This document shows, in pieces, positions 7,097-15,813 of a DNA stretch of 24,463 bases; the first letter of the stretch is position 1, and every line of letters begins with the position of its first letter. The notes beneath the pieces were generated by a model, which saw nothing but the letters and a program-made list of their open reading frames with translations, searched no databases and was not told the DNA's origin. The position numbers were made by a program, and so were the translations under genes. The DNA is from Candidatus Kapaibacterium sp. (GTDB taxonomy: Bacteria; Bacteroidota; Ignavibacteria; Kapaibacteriales; HRBIN21), in assembly GCA_025055465.1 (NCBI GenBank), contig JANWXA010000002.1, positions 1 to 24,463 on the forward strand. The letters run 5' to 3'.

Positions 7097-8416
7097 TCAA
7101 AAGCCCATTTGTACAGCCACCCGAAAACCGACGATTGTCTGTCGTTGGATTTCATTGCCTGCCGTTCGGATGAGGGTGATTTGATCCCATTGGTGGAGCA
7201 ACACATATGCTCCCACGTTCTTCTCAATCGCAACTGGAGCATCAATCCAGACGGGCACCTCCGCGATCAGCTTGAAGCGCCCATCGAGGAGCTTGATCGC
7301 CACCATCGGCAGAAGCTCCTGGATTGGCTTATCACCGATGGGCTGCGGAACCGCCTGGTTTAGCCCTTGCCCCATCACCGTATCAGGACGTAGAAAGGCA
7401 TAACGCAGACCACCGGTGAAGTTGTCAACCGATACCAGCGCTGCAGCCCATGCTCCCAAAGCTGACAGCTCCCCGTATGCATTCTTGTACCGTCCCCATG
7501 CCGCCTCCCCCTCTACTGTCAACCTCAGTGGGGAAAGGGTCATCGACACACCCGCATCACCACCAATGGACAAAAACTCGCCCACTTCCAGAGGACGCCG
7601 AGCAATGTACGGATTCCAGTTTGCCTGCAACAACAGGGGTTTGTCCTTCGCACGAACATTGAGTACGGTAGAGTGCCCCGTCAAAGCGTCCTTGGAGTAA
7701 AGCAGGCCGGCGCCAAGGCTCCACGCCATATTTCCCTTCCACTTGGGGGATGAGAAGAACCAGGGGTCAGTGCCCCAACCATCGCGAATTCCCAAACGCG
7801 CAACAACCAGTGGGAGCATCTCCACGACCTCAGGCAGGTAGCGCTCGGGAACGTCTCTCCCAACCCCCGTCTGAACCGCCACGATAAAATCCACCATCTC
7901 GGCAGCGGTACCGTGCAAAGCCCCACCGACATCCCGTCCCATACCAAAGAAGAGCCACACAGGCGAACGCTCCGCAAAAGGCAGATCCCGATACTTCAGG
8001 AGCTGCTCTCGTCCAAAGGGGACCTTGAACTGCCCGATACGCACCTTCACGTCCCGGGCAAAGGGGAGGGGAACATCCCCATAGAAGTCCAACAAAGTTG
8101 GATTCAGTCCCCACGTCGGGCTTGTTGCTGGGGATAGTGGGATCTCGGCCTCACGCCCCGTCAAGGTCAGCTCGGCATAGAGTGAGAGATCTTTATACTC
8201 GGCGCCCAGTCCCAGCCGAGCATTTCGCAGAAAATGGAAGAGCTGGGTCTTGTGACGATATGGATCGTCCACCCGTTGGACCAACCACAGTGGACGAATC
8301 ATCCCGCTGAACCTCAGCCGAACATCCCCCGCTACCACCTCGCCCGCCTTTGCAGACAGAACGCTCCCTAATAGCCCAACACCGACGAATCCTACCTGAA
8401 GACCCCAGCGGACCAT
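7097..8416 (-). CDS. Phosphate-selective porin O/P-like outer-membrane porin
   Basis: A 439-aa beta-barrel of the Porin_O_P type. It has a signal peptide (1-24, ending SAKA), a typical early segment FLRNARLGLGAEYKDLSLYAELTL, then the family hallmark VRIGQFKVPFGREQLLKYRDLPFAERSPV region (around residues 120-150), and alternating strands to a C-terminal phenylalanine (VQMGF) suited to BAM recognition. Members form trimeric anion channels; the solute (phosphate, pyrophosphate or other) cannot be told from sequence. ATG 8416 is preceded by GAGGTG at good spacing. It follows yceI by 29 bp on the same strand, so the two probably form a transcript ending at the terminator at 7042-7087. Confidence 0.87.
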   Translation of the reverse strand: MVRWGLQVGFVGVGLLGSVLSAKAGEVVAGDVRLRFSGMIRPLWLVQRVDDPYRHKTQLFHFLRNARLGLGAEYKDLSLYAELTLTGREAEIPLSPATSPTWGLNPTLLDFYGDVPLPFARDVKVRIGQFKVPFGREQLLKYRDLPFAERSPVWLFFGMGRDVGGALHGTAAEMVDFIVAVQTGVGRDVPERYLPEVVEMLPLVVARLGIRDGWGTDPWFFSSPKWKGNMAWSLGAGLLYSKDALTGHSTVLNVRAKDKPLLLQANWNPYIARRPLEVGEFLSIGGDAGVSMTLSPLRLTVEGEAAWGRYKNAYGELSALGAWAAALVSVDNFTGGLRYAFLRPDTVMGQGLNQAVPQPIGDKPIQELLPMVAIKLLDGRFKLIAEVPVWIDAPVAIEKNVGAYVLLHQWDQITLIRTAGNEIQRQTIVGFRVAVQMGF

Positions 8417-8445
8417 GGAAGCACCTCAAGAATTGTGGTACATAC

Positions 8446-9006
8446 CTACCGAACTTCAAACAGCAGATCAAAGCGAACAACCACACGGTTATCCACCTTC
8501 ATAACCACCAGGAAGGTTCGTGGCTTGATGCCAAAGTCCGTCATCAAGAGCTCAGTGGAACCCCGGACACGTATACGGTTGCCGGTAACTGACCACATCG
8601 CCGGAAAGCTGATCAGGCGTTCCCGCCCGGCTACGGTCAACCAACCCTCAACAGAGATAGGGAGACTATCGGAGGCAACATCTTCCTGTGGCCGATAGTT
8701 CTTCAGGCGAAAGAGTATCTCCGGATAGCGTGCAGCTTTTAGGTCCGTCCACATATTTTCATCGAGGTCTCTCTTCCCAGATGATAGTCCTCGTACAGGG
8801 ATTCGGAGTAAGAGGGAATCAATCTTCCACCGAAGGACTGACCCTACTGCACTGGCGTTCCCCGTCACATTCAACTGCGTTGCCTTGGCTGACCATGCAT
8901 GGAGGGTTGAATTCCCCTCAATCCACAAGGTGCTCGCGGAATGCAATTGTACCTGCTGCGCCACGGCACTGTACACAATCATCCCTGCCGAGACCAGCCA
9001 GAACAT
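8446..9006 (-). CDS. YceI-family periplasmic lipid-binding protein
   Basis: A 186-aa exported lipocalin-like protein. The family folds as an extended antiparallel beta-barrel that binds polyisoprenoid or quinone-like lipids in the periplasm. Visible: signal peptide (1-16, cleavage after SAVA), STLWIEGNSTLHAWSAKA matching the YceI N-terminal 'G.S.LhdW' signature, RYPEILFRLKNY, and the C-terminal strands ELLMTDFGIKP...VDNRVVVRFDLLFE. I chose ATG 9006: AAGG lies 7 nt upstream, the signal peptide is then at the very N-terminus, and a TAnnTTTG promoter box at 9040-9047 lies between this start and the alternative ATG at 9069. It heads a likely operon with the porin. Confidence 0.92.
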   Translation of the reverse strand: MFWLVSAGMIVYSAVAQQVQLHSASTLWIEGNSTLHAWSAKATQLNVTGNASAVGSVLRWKIDSLLLRIPVRGLSSGKRDLDENMWTDLKAARYPEILFRLKNYRPQEDVASDSLPISVEGWLTVAGRERLISFPAMWSVTGNRIRVRGSTELLMTDFGIKPRTFLVVMKVDNRVVVRFDLLFEVR

Positions 9007-9039
9007 CTTTTTCCTTGCCTTCCCGCTGTTGCCTGGGCT

Positions 9040-9047
9040 CAAAAGTA
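9040..9047 (-). promoter_or_regulatory. Bacteroidota-type -7 box upstream of yceI
   Basis: The minus strand reads TACTTTTG, an exact match to the TAnnTTTG element used by the primary sigma factor of Bacteroidota. A TTG lies 24 nt further upstream, slightly longer than the usual spacing. It lies 34 bp upstream of the chosen ATG. Confidence 0.4.
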
Positions 9048-9125
9048 GCCAGCTCGCACTGACATCCATGTCAAGGTAGGTCAGGACCCTGGCTGACTTT
9101 TGTCATGGAAGCGTGGGGGAGAAAG

Positions 9126-9198
9126 TGCCGGCGGAGGGATTCGAACCCCCGACTCGCGGATTATGATTCCGCTGCTCTACCGCCTGAGCTACGCCGGC
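9126..9198 (-). tRNA. tRNA-Met (CAT), elongator
   Basis: The minus strand folds as a complete cloverleaf: acceptor GCCGGCG/CGCCGGC, D-stem GCTC/GAGC, anticodon stem GCGGA/TCCGC around loop ATCATAA (anticodon CAT), and T-arm GGGGG-TTCGAAT-CCCTC (one mismatch-tolerant pair). The discriminator is A and no 3' CCA is encoded. G1-C72 is paired, which excludes initiator tRNA. The acceptor positions 4-5 are GG rather than the CC favoured by TilS, so elongator Met is preferred over lysidine-modified Ile2. Confidence 0.93.
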
Positions 9199-9235
9199 AG
9201 GCCAAATGCAAAAATAGTAGGCTCACACCGATGCT

Positions 9236-9856
9236 CTACTGCGAAGAGCGCTGCATGAGACGACGGATCTCATCCCGAATGCGAGCAGCCCGTTCGTAGT
9301 CCTCTTCCTCGATGGCCTTCTGAAGTTGCTGCTGTAAGCGCTGGAGCTGATTCTTCGGTTGTGGGGTCCGGGACTCTTCAGCAGAATGGCGCTTGAGGCG
9401 CTCGAGGAAGTCCTCTTCCTCCTCATCGGCTTCCTCATCGCGCTCCTCCTCTATTGCTGAGGGGGAAAGCGCAGCTTCTTTCATGACCTCTTCAGCCACA
9501 TAGATCGGGGCACCACATCGCAGTGCTAAAGCAATGGCATCGCTGGGACGCGAATCTACTTCTACTTCGCCATCCTCCAACAGCAAGTATGCGTAGAAGG
9601 TGCCATCCCTGAGATCGTGGACGCAAACTTCTGCGAGATTGCTTTCCAGTGCTTCTATCACGTTCTTGAGTAGGTCGTGCGTCATCGGACGCTGTGGGTG
9701 CATCCCCTCCAATTCCAAGGCAATTGCCTGAGCCTCAAAGGCGCCAATGATGATCGGCAAGCGGCGTTCACCACCAACTTCCTTGAGAATCAGGGCATAG
9801 GCACCGTTGCTTTCAGTGGCAGCGATACCCACGACTTCCACCCGAACTTTGTTCAT
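9236..9856 (-). CDS. Bifunctional nuclease (DUF151/BFN) domain protein with C-terminal UVR motif
   Basis: 206 aa. Residues about 1-135 are a BFN/DUF151 domain: VRVEVVGIA, LPIIIGAFEAQAIALELEG (33-51), RPMTHDLLKNVIEAL (57-71) and VDSRPSDAIALALR (100-113) are its conserved blocks. An acidic linker (about 135-150, nearly all E/D) leads to a predicted coiled coil and a UvrB/UvrC motif (LQKAIEEEDYERAARIRDEIRRL). In plants and some bacteria such domains are linked to nuclease activity or stress; the bacterial role is poorly defined, and the UVR motif suggests protein-protein contact. I chose ATG 9856, the start of the conserved domain; a promoter-like TTG-N18-TACTTTTT lies at 9892-9920, downstream of the alternative start at 9907. 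It follows etfA by 69 bp. Confidence 0.92.
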   Translation of the reverse strand: MNKVRVEVVGIAATESNGAYALILKEVGGERRLPIIIGAFEAQAIALELEGMHPQRPMTHDLLKNVIEALESNLAEVCVHDLRDGTFYAYLLLEDGEVEVDSRPSDAIALALRCGAPIYVAEEVMKEAALSPSAIEEERDEEADEEEEDFLERLKRHSAEESRTPQPKNQLQRLQQQLQKAIEEEDYERAARIRDEIRRLMQRSSQ

Positions 9857-9891
9857 CTCGGAGCCCTCTTGTGGCGCCACATCAATCAACG

Positions 9892-9920
9892 AAAAAGTAG
9901 ACGACAAGATACGCCCTCAA
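9892..9920 (-). promoter_or_regulatory. Candidate Bacteroidota-type promoter for the BFN-UVR gene
   Basis: On the minus strand TTG (9920-9918) and TACTTTTT (9899-9892, 7 of 8 to TAnnTTTG) are separated by 18 nt and lie 35-64 bp upstream of the ATG at 9856. Confidence 0.35.
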
Positions 9921-9925
9921 TTGCT

Positions 9926-10936
9926 CTATTGCACTTCCCGCTGAAACCGTTCAGGAAGGGGCTTGCCGAGAAAACGGGCTAACTTGACGGCCAAGCGCGG
10001 CAAGACATCAAAGACATCTCCGACAATGCCGTAGTCGGCAACCCTGAAAATAGGAGCCTCCGCGTCCTTATTGATCGCCACGATAACCTTGGAGGAGGAC
10101 ATGCCCGCCAAGTGTTGGATCGCCCCAGATATCCCGCAGGCGATGTAGAGGTTTGGGGAGACTGTTTTCCCTGTCTGCCCAACCTGTTCACTATGGGGGC
10201 GCCACCCAGCATCCACGACAGCACGAGAAGCTCCTACCGCTCCACCCAACAACTGGGCTAATTCTTCAATCATCCAAAAGTGCTCTGCTCCCCTCATACC
10301 ACGCCCACCGGAAACGATGATATCGGCCTCCAATACATCTAATTTGCCCTCGTTACGAATGACCTCGTGTACGACAGCACTCCTATCCTCAGCCCGCAGT
10401 TCGGGCCGGAAGACACGCACTGCCACCGCTGCCGGTAACTCTACCGGACGAGCAGTAAACACATTCGGGCGAAGGGAGAAGACCTGCAGCGTAGTCCGCA
10501 GCCGGATCGTTGCCAGAACTTTGCCAGCATAGATTGGACGCACTGCCTGGATAGACCCGTCCTGCAGGCGCAACTCTACGCAGTCAGGAGCATACCCTGC
10601 CTTCAGCTTTGCCGCAAGTCGTGGAAGCAGCTCTTTTCCGCGGGCAGTAGCAGCGGCAAGGATGAACCGAGCCTGCTCGACCGCCACCAGTTGTGTAAGA
10701 GCCGCCGCCATAGCTGGCATAGAGTAGGTCTGCAGCAATTCGTGTTCTATTATGACTCCTTCCGTAATGCCATAACTACCGGCCTGCTCTATGTGCTCCG
10801 GCAAACCTGTCAATAGCACGGCAGCAGGACCCTCATTGAGCGCCATTGCCAGTGTTCGTGCAACCGTCAAAACCTCTGCGGAGCTCCGCTTAAGACCAGT
10901 CGCATCCGCCTCAACCAACGCCAAAATCGTTGCCAT
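9926..10936 (-). CDS. etfA: Electron transfer flavoprotein alpha subunit
   Basis: 336 aa, normal length for EtfA/FixB. The N-terminal half is the ETF alpha/beta domain. The C-terminal FAD-binding half carries SGGRGM (209-214), GQTGKTVSPNLYIACGISGA (253-272) and the final VFDVLPRLAVKL helix. Together with EtfB it forms the heterodimer that carries electrons between acyl-CoA or other flavin dehydrogenases and the quinone pool (via ETF:quinone oxidoreductase). ATG 10936 has an AGGAGG ribosome-binding site 5 nt upstream, located just after the etfB stop codon (13 bp gap), so the two are co-translated. No butyryl-CoA dehydrogenase or fixCX partner is in this window, so the electron donor is unknown. 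Confidence 0.96.
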   Translation of the reverse strand: MATILALVEADATGLKRSSAEVLTVARTLAMALNEGPAAVLLTGLPEHIEQAGSYGITEGVIIEHELLQTYSMPAMAAALTQLVAVEQARFILAAATARGKELLPRLAAKLKAGYAPDCVELRLQDGSIQAVRPIYAGKVLATIRLRTTLQVFSLRPNVFTARPVELPAAVAVRVFRPELRAEDRSAVVHEVIRNEGKLDVLEADIIVSGGRGMRGAEHFWMIEELAQLLGGAVGASRAVVDAGWRPHSEQVGQTGKTVSPNLYIACGISGAIQHLAGMSSSKVIVAINKDAEAPIFRVADYGIVGDVFDVLPRLAVKLARFLGKPLPERFQREVQ

Positions 10937-10949
10937 GGTCCTCCTCGCC

Positions 10950-11699
10950 TCAGATGACCTTTGCTTCCTCGTGCAGCAAGCGAATCAACTCCTCTAACTC
11001 TGCATCGGATGCCCCCAAAATCTTACCTGCTCGGCTCCTCTGGGGAAGCTCCATAGCAACGATTTCACAAAGTGGTCCTTCCGAAGGTAGAACTATCTCA
11101 TCAACCGGCTTAGACTTTGCTTTTATGATGTCGGGCAACTTGGGATACCGCGGCTCGTTGATTCCCTTTTGCACGCTGACGACGCAGGGCAGTCTCGTAT
11201 GCACTATCTCCTTTCCGCCCTCTACATCGCGCTCGGCTACAACAGTACCGTCCTCCATGATAACAAGCCTGGAGACGACCGAAACCGAGGGATAGCCCAG
11301 CAACTCCCCAACAGTTGAAGCCATCTGAAAGGAATCAAAATCAATGCTTTGCCGTCCCATCAGGAGCAAGTCAGCATTGTATCGCTGGGCAACCGTTGCC
11401 AGTGCAACGCCCACCCCAAAAGAATCCAGTGTCCATTCATCCCGAACCAGGAGCGCCCTGTCCACACCCATGGCCAGCGCCGTACGGAGAATCTCTCGAG
11501 CATTGTCAGGAGCAACACAGACCGCTAACACTTCACCGCCAAAGCGTTCCCGGACCAGCAAGCCTTCCTCAAGGGCATACTCATCGTACGGATTGAGTAT
11601 GAACTTGACGCTCGTCCGCTCTATCTGTCTGCCATCGGACGCAATCTGTGGTCGCGTTGCCGTGTCAGGAACGTACGAGAGACAGACCATAACTCGCAT
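10950..11699 (-). CDS. etfB: Electron transfer flavoprotein beta subunit
   Basis: 249 aa. Conserved parts: MRVMVCLSYVPDT (1-13), NPYDEYALEEGLLVRE (36-51), the nucleotide (AMP)-binding segment LLLMGRQSIDFDSFQ (111-125), and the recognition loop region INEPRYPKLPDIIKAKSKP (180-198), which ETF uses to dock onto dehydrogenases. ATG 11699 is chosen because it starts the conserved first strand; the upstream in-frame ATG (11732) adds 11 residues without family similarity. AGGAAGG lies about 11 nt upstream. It is followed by etfA and preceded, after 111 bp on the same strand, by flhA. Confidence 0.95.
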   Translation of the reverse strand: MRVMVCLSYVPDTATRPQIASDGRQIERTSVKFILNPYDEYALEEGLLVRERFGGEVLAVCVAPDNAREILRTALAMGVDRALLVRDEWTLDSFGVGVALATVAQRYNADLLLMGRQSIDFDSFQMASTVGELLGYPSVSVVSRLVIMEDGTVVAERDVEGGKEIVHTRLPCVVSVQKGINEPRYPKLPDIIKAKSKPVDEIVLPSEGPLCEIVAMELPQRSRAGKILGASDAELEELIRLLHEEAKVI

Positions 11700-11810
11700 A
11701 GAGGCACAACCTTCCTCATTTACAACATGCACGCCGTCACAAAGCTACGGACATTTCCGGAACGGCGTCCACCACAGGGAGCTCCCCTTCCGGGGATTCT
11801 GGCGTCGCGA

Positions 11811-13901
11811 TCACGGCGTTACCGTCGCAACAATATCAAGCTGGGTATCAGGCGGCAGCTCTGTGTAGCTGAGTACTGCCAGCATAGGGAAAGTTGTGGC
11901 CAACATTCGATAGACATACGGGCGCAACGGCGTTGAGCAAATGAGGACCGGGGGATAGCCCAATGTTGTAAGCTGCTCAATGGCTCGAGCAACGGACTGC
12001 CGCACCCGCTGGAGCATCTCCGGTGGCAAGCCCAGCGTTGCCAACCCAGCCGTTTGTGGAGACTGCTGGAGCTGCGTGGTCAGTACACGCTCAAGTTCCG
12101 GCGATAACCCCCCGACATGCACTGTCCCACGAGAATCTTGGTAGAGCTTTCGAATGGTCTCCCCCAGGGCATGGCGGACGTACTCAGTGAGAACCTCGGT
12201 ATTCTTTGTTGTCTTCGCATATTCTAACGCTGTTTCTACAATGAGAGCCAGGTCCCGGACAGGAATACCCTCACGCAACAGGTTCTGTAGAATATGCTGT
12301 AGCGTCCCCAAGGGAAGCGTCTCAGGCGTTACCTCGTCCACCAAGGCAGGATAGTCCCGACGTAGATTTTCCAACAACTGGCGGACATCCTGTCGCGTCA
12401 GCAGCCGCCAGACGTTGCGGCGCAAGAGCTCTGTCAAGTGCGTAATCAGCACGGTTGCTGCTTCCACAACCGTATATCCCATTAGTTCCGCCTCCTCGCG
12501 CTGAGCAGCGGGTATCCAGACGGCGGGCAGTCCAAAGACAGGCTCGGTCACGTAAATACCGCTGAGTTCACCCTCTGCTGTCCCGGGATTCATCGCCATC
12601 ACCATGCCCGGATAGATTTTATTCCGAGCCACCTCATTACCGCGAATGCGGATTAGATACTCCTCTGACTCCAGCCGCAAATTATCCCGAATGCGCACTG
12701 GTGGGAGCAGAATGCCTAGTTCTGCAGCCAACTGCCGTCGAACGTTAGTGACACGCTGAAGCAGGTTCCCTCCTCGGGTTTCATCTACCAAGGGCAACAG
12801 TCCATACCCAAGCTCAACTTCTACAGGGTCCACGCGCAGCAATTCTTCGGGGCTGGGTTCAGCAGGCCGTTCAGGTATGCGTGCACGCGCGGCCTCTTCC
12901 GCACGGCGACGCGCCTCCTCCAGCCGCTGGCGTCGAATCAAAACATAAGCGATCGAACCCAGTAGTATTGCCAGAACCAAAAAGGGGAGGGTCGGCAATC
13001 CCGGCAAGAGGGCAAACACAAATGCAACAGCGGCCGTTGCTGCTAATGCTCTCGGCTGCTGCCCAAACTGGTGTCCTAACTCCACTTCTAAGCGGTCTCG
13101 CGTAGATGACCTTGCCACCACCATACCGGCAGCAACAGAGATTAGCAAGGCCGGAATTTGCGCAACCAACCCATCCCCGATGGTTAGCATCGTGTACGTC
13201 TGTAGGGCCGTTACTAACTCCATCCCACGCTGGGCAATCCCAATAATAAGCCCTCCGACAATATTGACCACCGTAATAACCAGCCCAGCAATGGCATCAC
13301 CACGGACAAACTTAGCAGCTCCGTCCATTGCCCCGTAAAAGTCGGCTTCGCGTGAGAGTTGCTCCCGGCGTTGCCGGGCTTCCTGTTCAGTTATAAACCC
13401 GGCGTTGAGCTCGGCATCAATGCTCATTTGCTTGCCTGGCAATGCATCCAACGTAAAGCGTGCTGCAACCTCTGCAATCCGGTTCGCCCCCTTGACGATC
13501 ACCACGAAATTGATAAGCACCAGAATAAGAAAGATAACGAAGCCGACCACGTAATTACCTGCAACGACAAACCCACCAAAGGCTCGAATAATCTCCCCCG
13601 CATCTGCCTGCCCTAAGATAAGCCGCGTCGTCGCCACATTGAGCCCCAAGCGGAACAGCGTCGTAAGCAACAGCAGACTGGGAAAGACGGTCAGCTCCAA
13701 CGGATGACGCACGTAGATCGCAACCAATAGAACCGACAGCGATACCGTGATATTGAGCGCAAGCAGCAGATCCAACAGGGAGGTTGGGAGGGGGAAAATC
13801 AAAAGGGTCAGTATACCCAAAATCCCCACCGCAACGGCAACATCGGGTTGCCGCTGCAATCGCTGCCACCACCCCACCGCCGGCATACTTGCTTGTACCA
13901 T
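11811..13901 (-). CDS. flhA: Flagellar export gate protein FlhA
   Basis: 696 aa, normal length. The N-terminal half has about eight membrane segments (first at about 21-37) and the FHIPEP signature around residues 138-165 (KGANRIAEVAARFTLDALPG...SIDAEL), followed by the conserved EADFYGAMDGAAKFVRGDAIAG (186-206). The C-terminal half (from about 330) is the cytoplasmic domain that docks export substrates and chaperones. FlhA forms the nonameric ring of the type III flagellar export apparatus and couples proton motive force to export. The ATG at 13901 overlaps the flhB stop by one base (TGATG); a GTG one codon earlier is also possible. It is the last gene of fliPQR-flhBA here. Confidence 0.98.
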   Translation of the reverse strand: MVQASMPAVGWWQRLQRQPDVAVAVGILGILTLLIFPLPTSLLDLLLALNITVSLSVLLVAIYVRHPLELTVFPSLLLLTTLFRLGLNVATTRLILGQADAGEIIRAFGGFVVAGNYVVGFVIFLILVLINFVVIVKGANRIAEVAARFTLDALPGKQMSIDAELNAGFITEQEARQRREQLSREADFYGAMDGAAKFVRGDAIAGLVITVVNIVGGLIIGIAQRGMELVTALQTYTMLTIGDGLVAQIPALLISVAAGMVVARSSTRDRLEVELGHQFGQQPRALAATAAVAFVFALLPGLPTLPFLVLAILLGSIAYVLIRRQRLEEARRRAEEAARARIPERPAEPSPEELLRVDPVEVELGYGLLPLVDETRGGNLLQRVTNVRRQLAAELGILLPPVRIRDNLRLESEEYLIRIRGNEVARNKIYPGMVMAMNPGTAEGELSGIYVTEPVFGLPAVWIPAAQREEAELMGYTVVEAATVLITHLTELLRRNVWRLLTRQDVRQLLENLRRDYPALVDEVTPETLPLGTLQHILQNLLREGIPVRDLALIVETALEYAKTTKNTEVLTEYVRHALGETIRKLYQDSRGTVHVGGLSPELERVLTTQLQQSPQTAGLATLGLPPEMLQRVRQSVARAIEQLTTLGYPPVLICSTPLRPYVYRMLATTFPMLAVLSYTELPPDTQLDIVATVTP

Positions 13902-15007
13902 CACCGACCTCGCAGTACCTGCTGTGCCTTCGCCCGGTTATAGACTCGATACACATACGCCAAGACTTCCGCCACAGCAGCAAAGAGTCGTTCTGGGACT
14001 TCTTGGTCTATATCTACACTCCGGTACAGGCTCCACGCCAGTGGAGGATTTTCTACAATGGGAACATGAGCGCTGCGAGCGATATGCCGAATCTGCTCGG
14101 CGATACGGTCCGCACCTTTTGCGACTACAACTGGTGCTCGCATCTTCCCGGGCACGTACTGGAGGGCGACGGCAACATGGGTAGGGTTGGTAACCACTAC
14201 ATCGGCATGACGAACTCGCTGCAACATCCACCGGCGCAGGCGCTGCTGAATTAAGCTGCGCAGTCGCGCCTTGAGTTGCGGATCCCCCTCGGTCTGCTTG
14301 AGCTCATCCCGGAGTTCCTGCCGTGTCATACGCAGGTCCTCCCGATAACGATAGCGTTGATAGAGAAAGTCCGCAAGTGCGATCACAAGAAAAACCGCCG
14401 CTATCTTTGCCGTGAGTTCTACAACGATTCCCCAAAGGACATCTCCAGCGTGCTGAACTGGTACGACGCTCAACTGCACCAACTCCCCCATCCGACTCCA
14501 AAGCACTTGAAGAGCCACACCGAGAAGAAGCACGATTTTAAGTATGCTCTTCAGGAGCTCCACCGCCGACCGGCCCGAAAAGAAAATCCGACGCAGTCCC
14601 ACCAAGGGATTGAACACCGTCTGTAAGGGCAATCCTTGGGGGAACTTCTTTGCAGCAAAGCGGATTCCCACTTGCGCAATCTCAGCACTCAGCCCCAGCA
14701 GCATCACTATGCCAACAATGGGTAACAAAACCGAAAGCATCCGCGCAACAAAGTCCCACATCAGGGCACCGATGCTTGCTTCGGTTATGCGCAGCGTCGC
14801 TATCCACCGAAGGTATTCCTCAAGAAGATGCCGAAGGGCTCGTGCAGCCACCGGCAAGAATGCCACCAAAAGCAAGACCGCCCCAAACAGCGCCGCAGCC
14901 GCCGTCATGTCCATGCTCTTGGCAACCTGCCCGCGTAACTGCGCCTCCTCCAGGCGCTTTGGGGTCGGTGCTTCTGTACGTTCCTGACCTTCCGGGGTCT
15001 CTGCCAT
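13901..15007 (-). CDS. flhB: Flagellar export switch protein FlhB
   Basis: 368 aa. It begins AETPEGQERTEAPTPKRLEEA, the typical FlhB N-terminus; four membrane segments follow (around 38-58, 90-110, 150-170 and 195-213). The autocleavage site N274-P275-T276-H277 then starts the cytoplasmic C-terminal domain (NPTHVAVAL...). FlhB wraps the FliPQR pore and, after self-cleavage between N and P, switches export from rod/hook to filament substrates. It follows fliR by 6 bp and overlaps flhA by 1 bp. The C-terminal tail after the domain is short. Confidence 0.98.
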   Translation of the reverse strand: MAETPEGQERTEAPTPKRLEEAQLRGQVAKSMDMTAAAALFGAVLLLVAFLPVAARALRHLLEEYLRWIATLRITEASIGALMWDFVARMLSVLLPIVGIVMLLGLSAEIAQVGIRFAAKKFPQGLPLQTVFNPLVGLRRIFFSGRSAVELLKSILKIVLLLGVALQVLWSRMGELVQLSVVPVQHAGDVLWGIVVELTAKIAAVFLVIALADFLYQRYRYREDLRMTRQELRDELKQTEGDPQLKARLRSLIQQRLRRWMLQRVRHADVVVTNPTHVAVALQYVPGKMRAPVVVAKGADRIAEQIRHIARSAHVPIVENPPLAWSLYRSVDIDQEVPERLFAAVAEVLAYVYRVYNRAKAQQVLRGR

Positions 15008-15013
15008 TAGCGG

Positions 15014-15808
15014 CTACGGATAGAGAGCACGAACTAACTGAACAACATTGCTCTGCAGCATCTGCGTTGCATTGCGCAAGAGGACTACCAGCAGCGGGGT
15101 ACTGAGAAACAGCATCCCAATACCGACAATCACTTTCACCGAAAAACTCAGCATGAAAATGTTGATCTGCGGAGCTGTTCGTGCCAGCAGCGCTAAGGCC
15201 CACAGACTCACGAACAGAGCCGCCATCACTGGCGCGGCGATATTCAGTGCTAACGCCGTCAGTGCTCCCACCCAGCGGATGAGGTCCGGGCCTGCTATAG
15301 CGGGGAATTCGACCGTTGTCAAAGGAATGATCCGGATACTTTCGCTCAGTGCCACTACTAACGCCCGAGGACCATCTAACCACAGAAAGAGCATAAGGGT
15401 AGCAAACGCGAAGAACTCCCCCACCAGTGTCGGGAATCCTCCCAGGCCGGGATCGAAAAGCAATGCCGTCTGGAATCCAATATCTAAATCCAACAAACCG
15501 CCGGCGAAACGAGCTGCATAGAGCACCGCCGAACTGGTGAAACCAATGAAGAAACCGATGAGCGCCTCTTTTATCACTAATAACCCGAGCACCCACGGAT
15601 GCAAATCCAACACAGGCTGAGGTGGCAGTCCTGGCAGCAGTGCCAGGGTTATCAGCAGCGCAAATGATGCCTTGAAAATTGCCGGAATCCCGATATGACT
15701 AAACAGTGGGGCTGCCGCAAGCACCGCCAGTACTCGCACCAGACTTAGTCCGCCCACCATTACCTGCTGCATCACTCCTTCCAGCGTCGCCGCATCTACA
15801 GAGCCCAT
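15014..15808 (-). CDS. fliR: Flagellar export pore protein FliR
   Basis: 264 aa, with about six to seven hydrophobic helices. Landmarks are APLFSHIGIPAIFKASFALLITL (33-55), KEALIGFFIGFTSSAVLYAARFAGGLLDLDIG (80-111) with the conserved GxxxDxxxG-like turn, and SFSVKVIVGIGML near the end. FliR supplies one subunit to the FliP5Q4R1 export pore. It starts 5 bp after the fliQ stop and ends 6 bp before the flhB start, in keeping with stoichiometric co-translation. Confidence 0.97.
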   Translation of the reverse strand: MGSVDAATLEGVMQQVMVGGLSLVRVLAVLAAAPLFSHIGIPAIFKASFALLITLALLPGLPPQPVLDLHPWVLGLLVIKEALIGFFIGFTSSAVLYAARFAGGLLDLDIGFQTALLFDPGLGGFPTLVGEFFAFATLMLFLWLDGPRALVVALSESIRIIPLTTVEFPAIAGPDLIRWVGALTALALNIAAPVMAALFVSLWALALLARTAPQINIFMLSFSVKVIVGIGMLFLSTPLLVVLLRNATQMLQSNVVQLVRALYP

Positions 15809-15813
15809 CCCCC

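Noticed and set aside
7075..7155. N-terminal extension of the SRPBCC protein from ATG 7155
   Set aside because: This part is the porin gene and its terminator read in another frame, and it would put about 40 residues before the signal-like segment.
9126..9198. Initiator tRNA or tRNA-Ile2 (lysidine) identity for the CAT tRNA
   Set aside because: G1-C72 is paired (initiator has a mismatch), and acceptor positions 4-5 are GG rather than CC as TilS prefers.
11783..11796. TCCCC-TTCC-GGGGA hairpin between flhA and etfB as a terminator
   Set aside because: The stem is only 5 bp and no T-tract follows on the minus strand.
13784..14254. 156-aa plus-strand open frame across the flhB/flhA junction
   Set aside because: It is antisense to two strongly supported flagellar genes, and its composition looks like a mirror frame.
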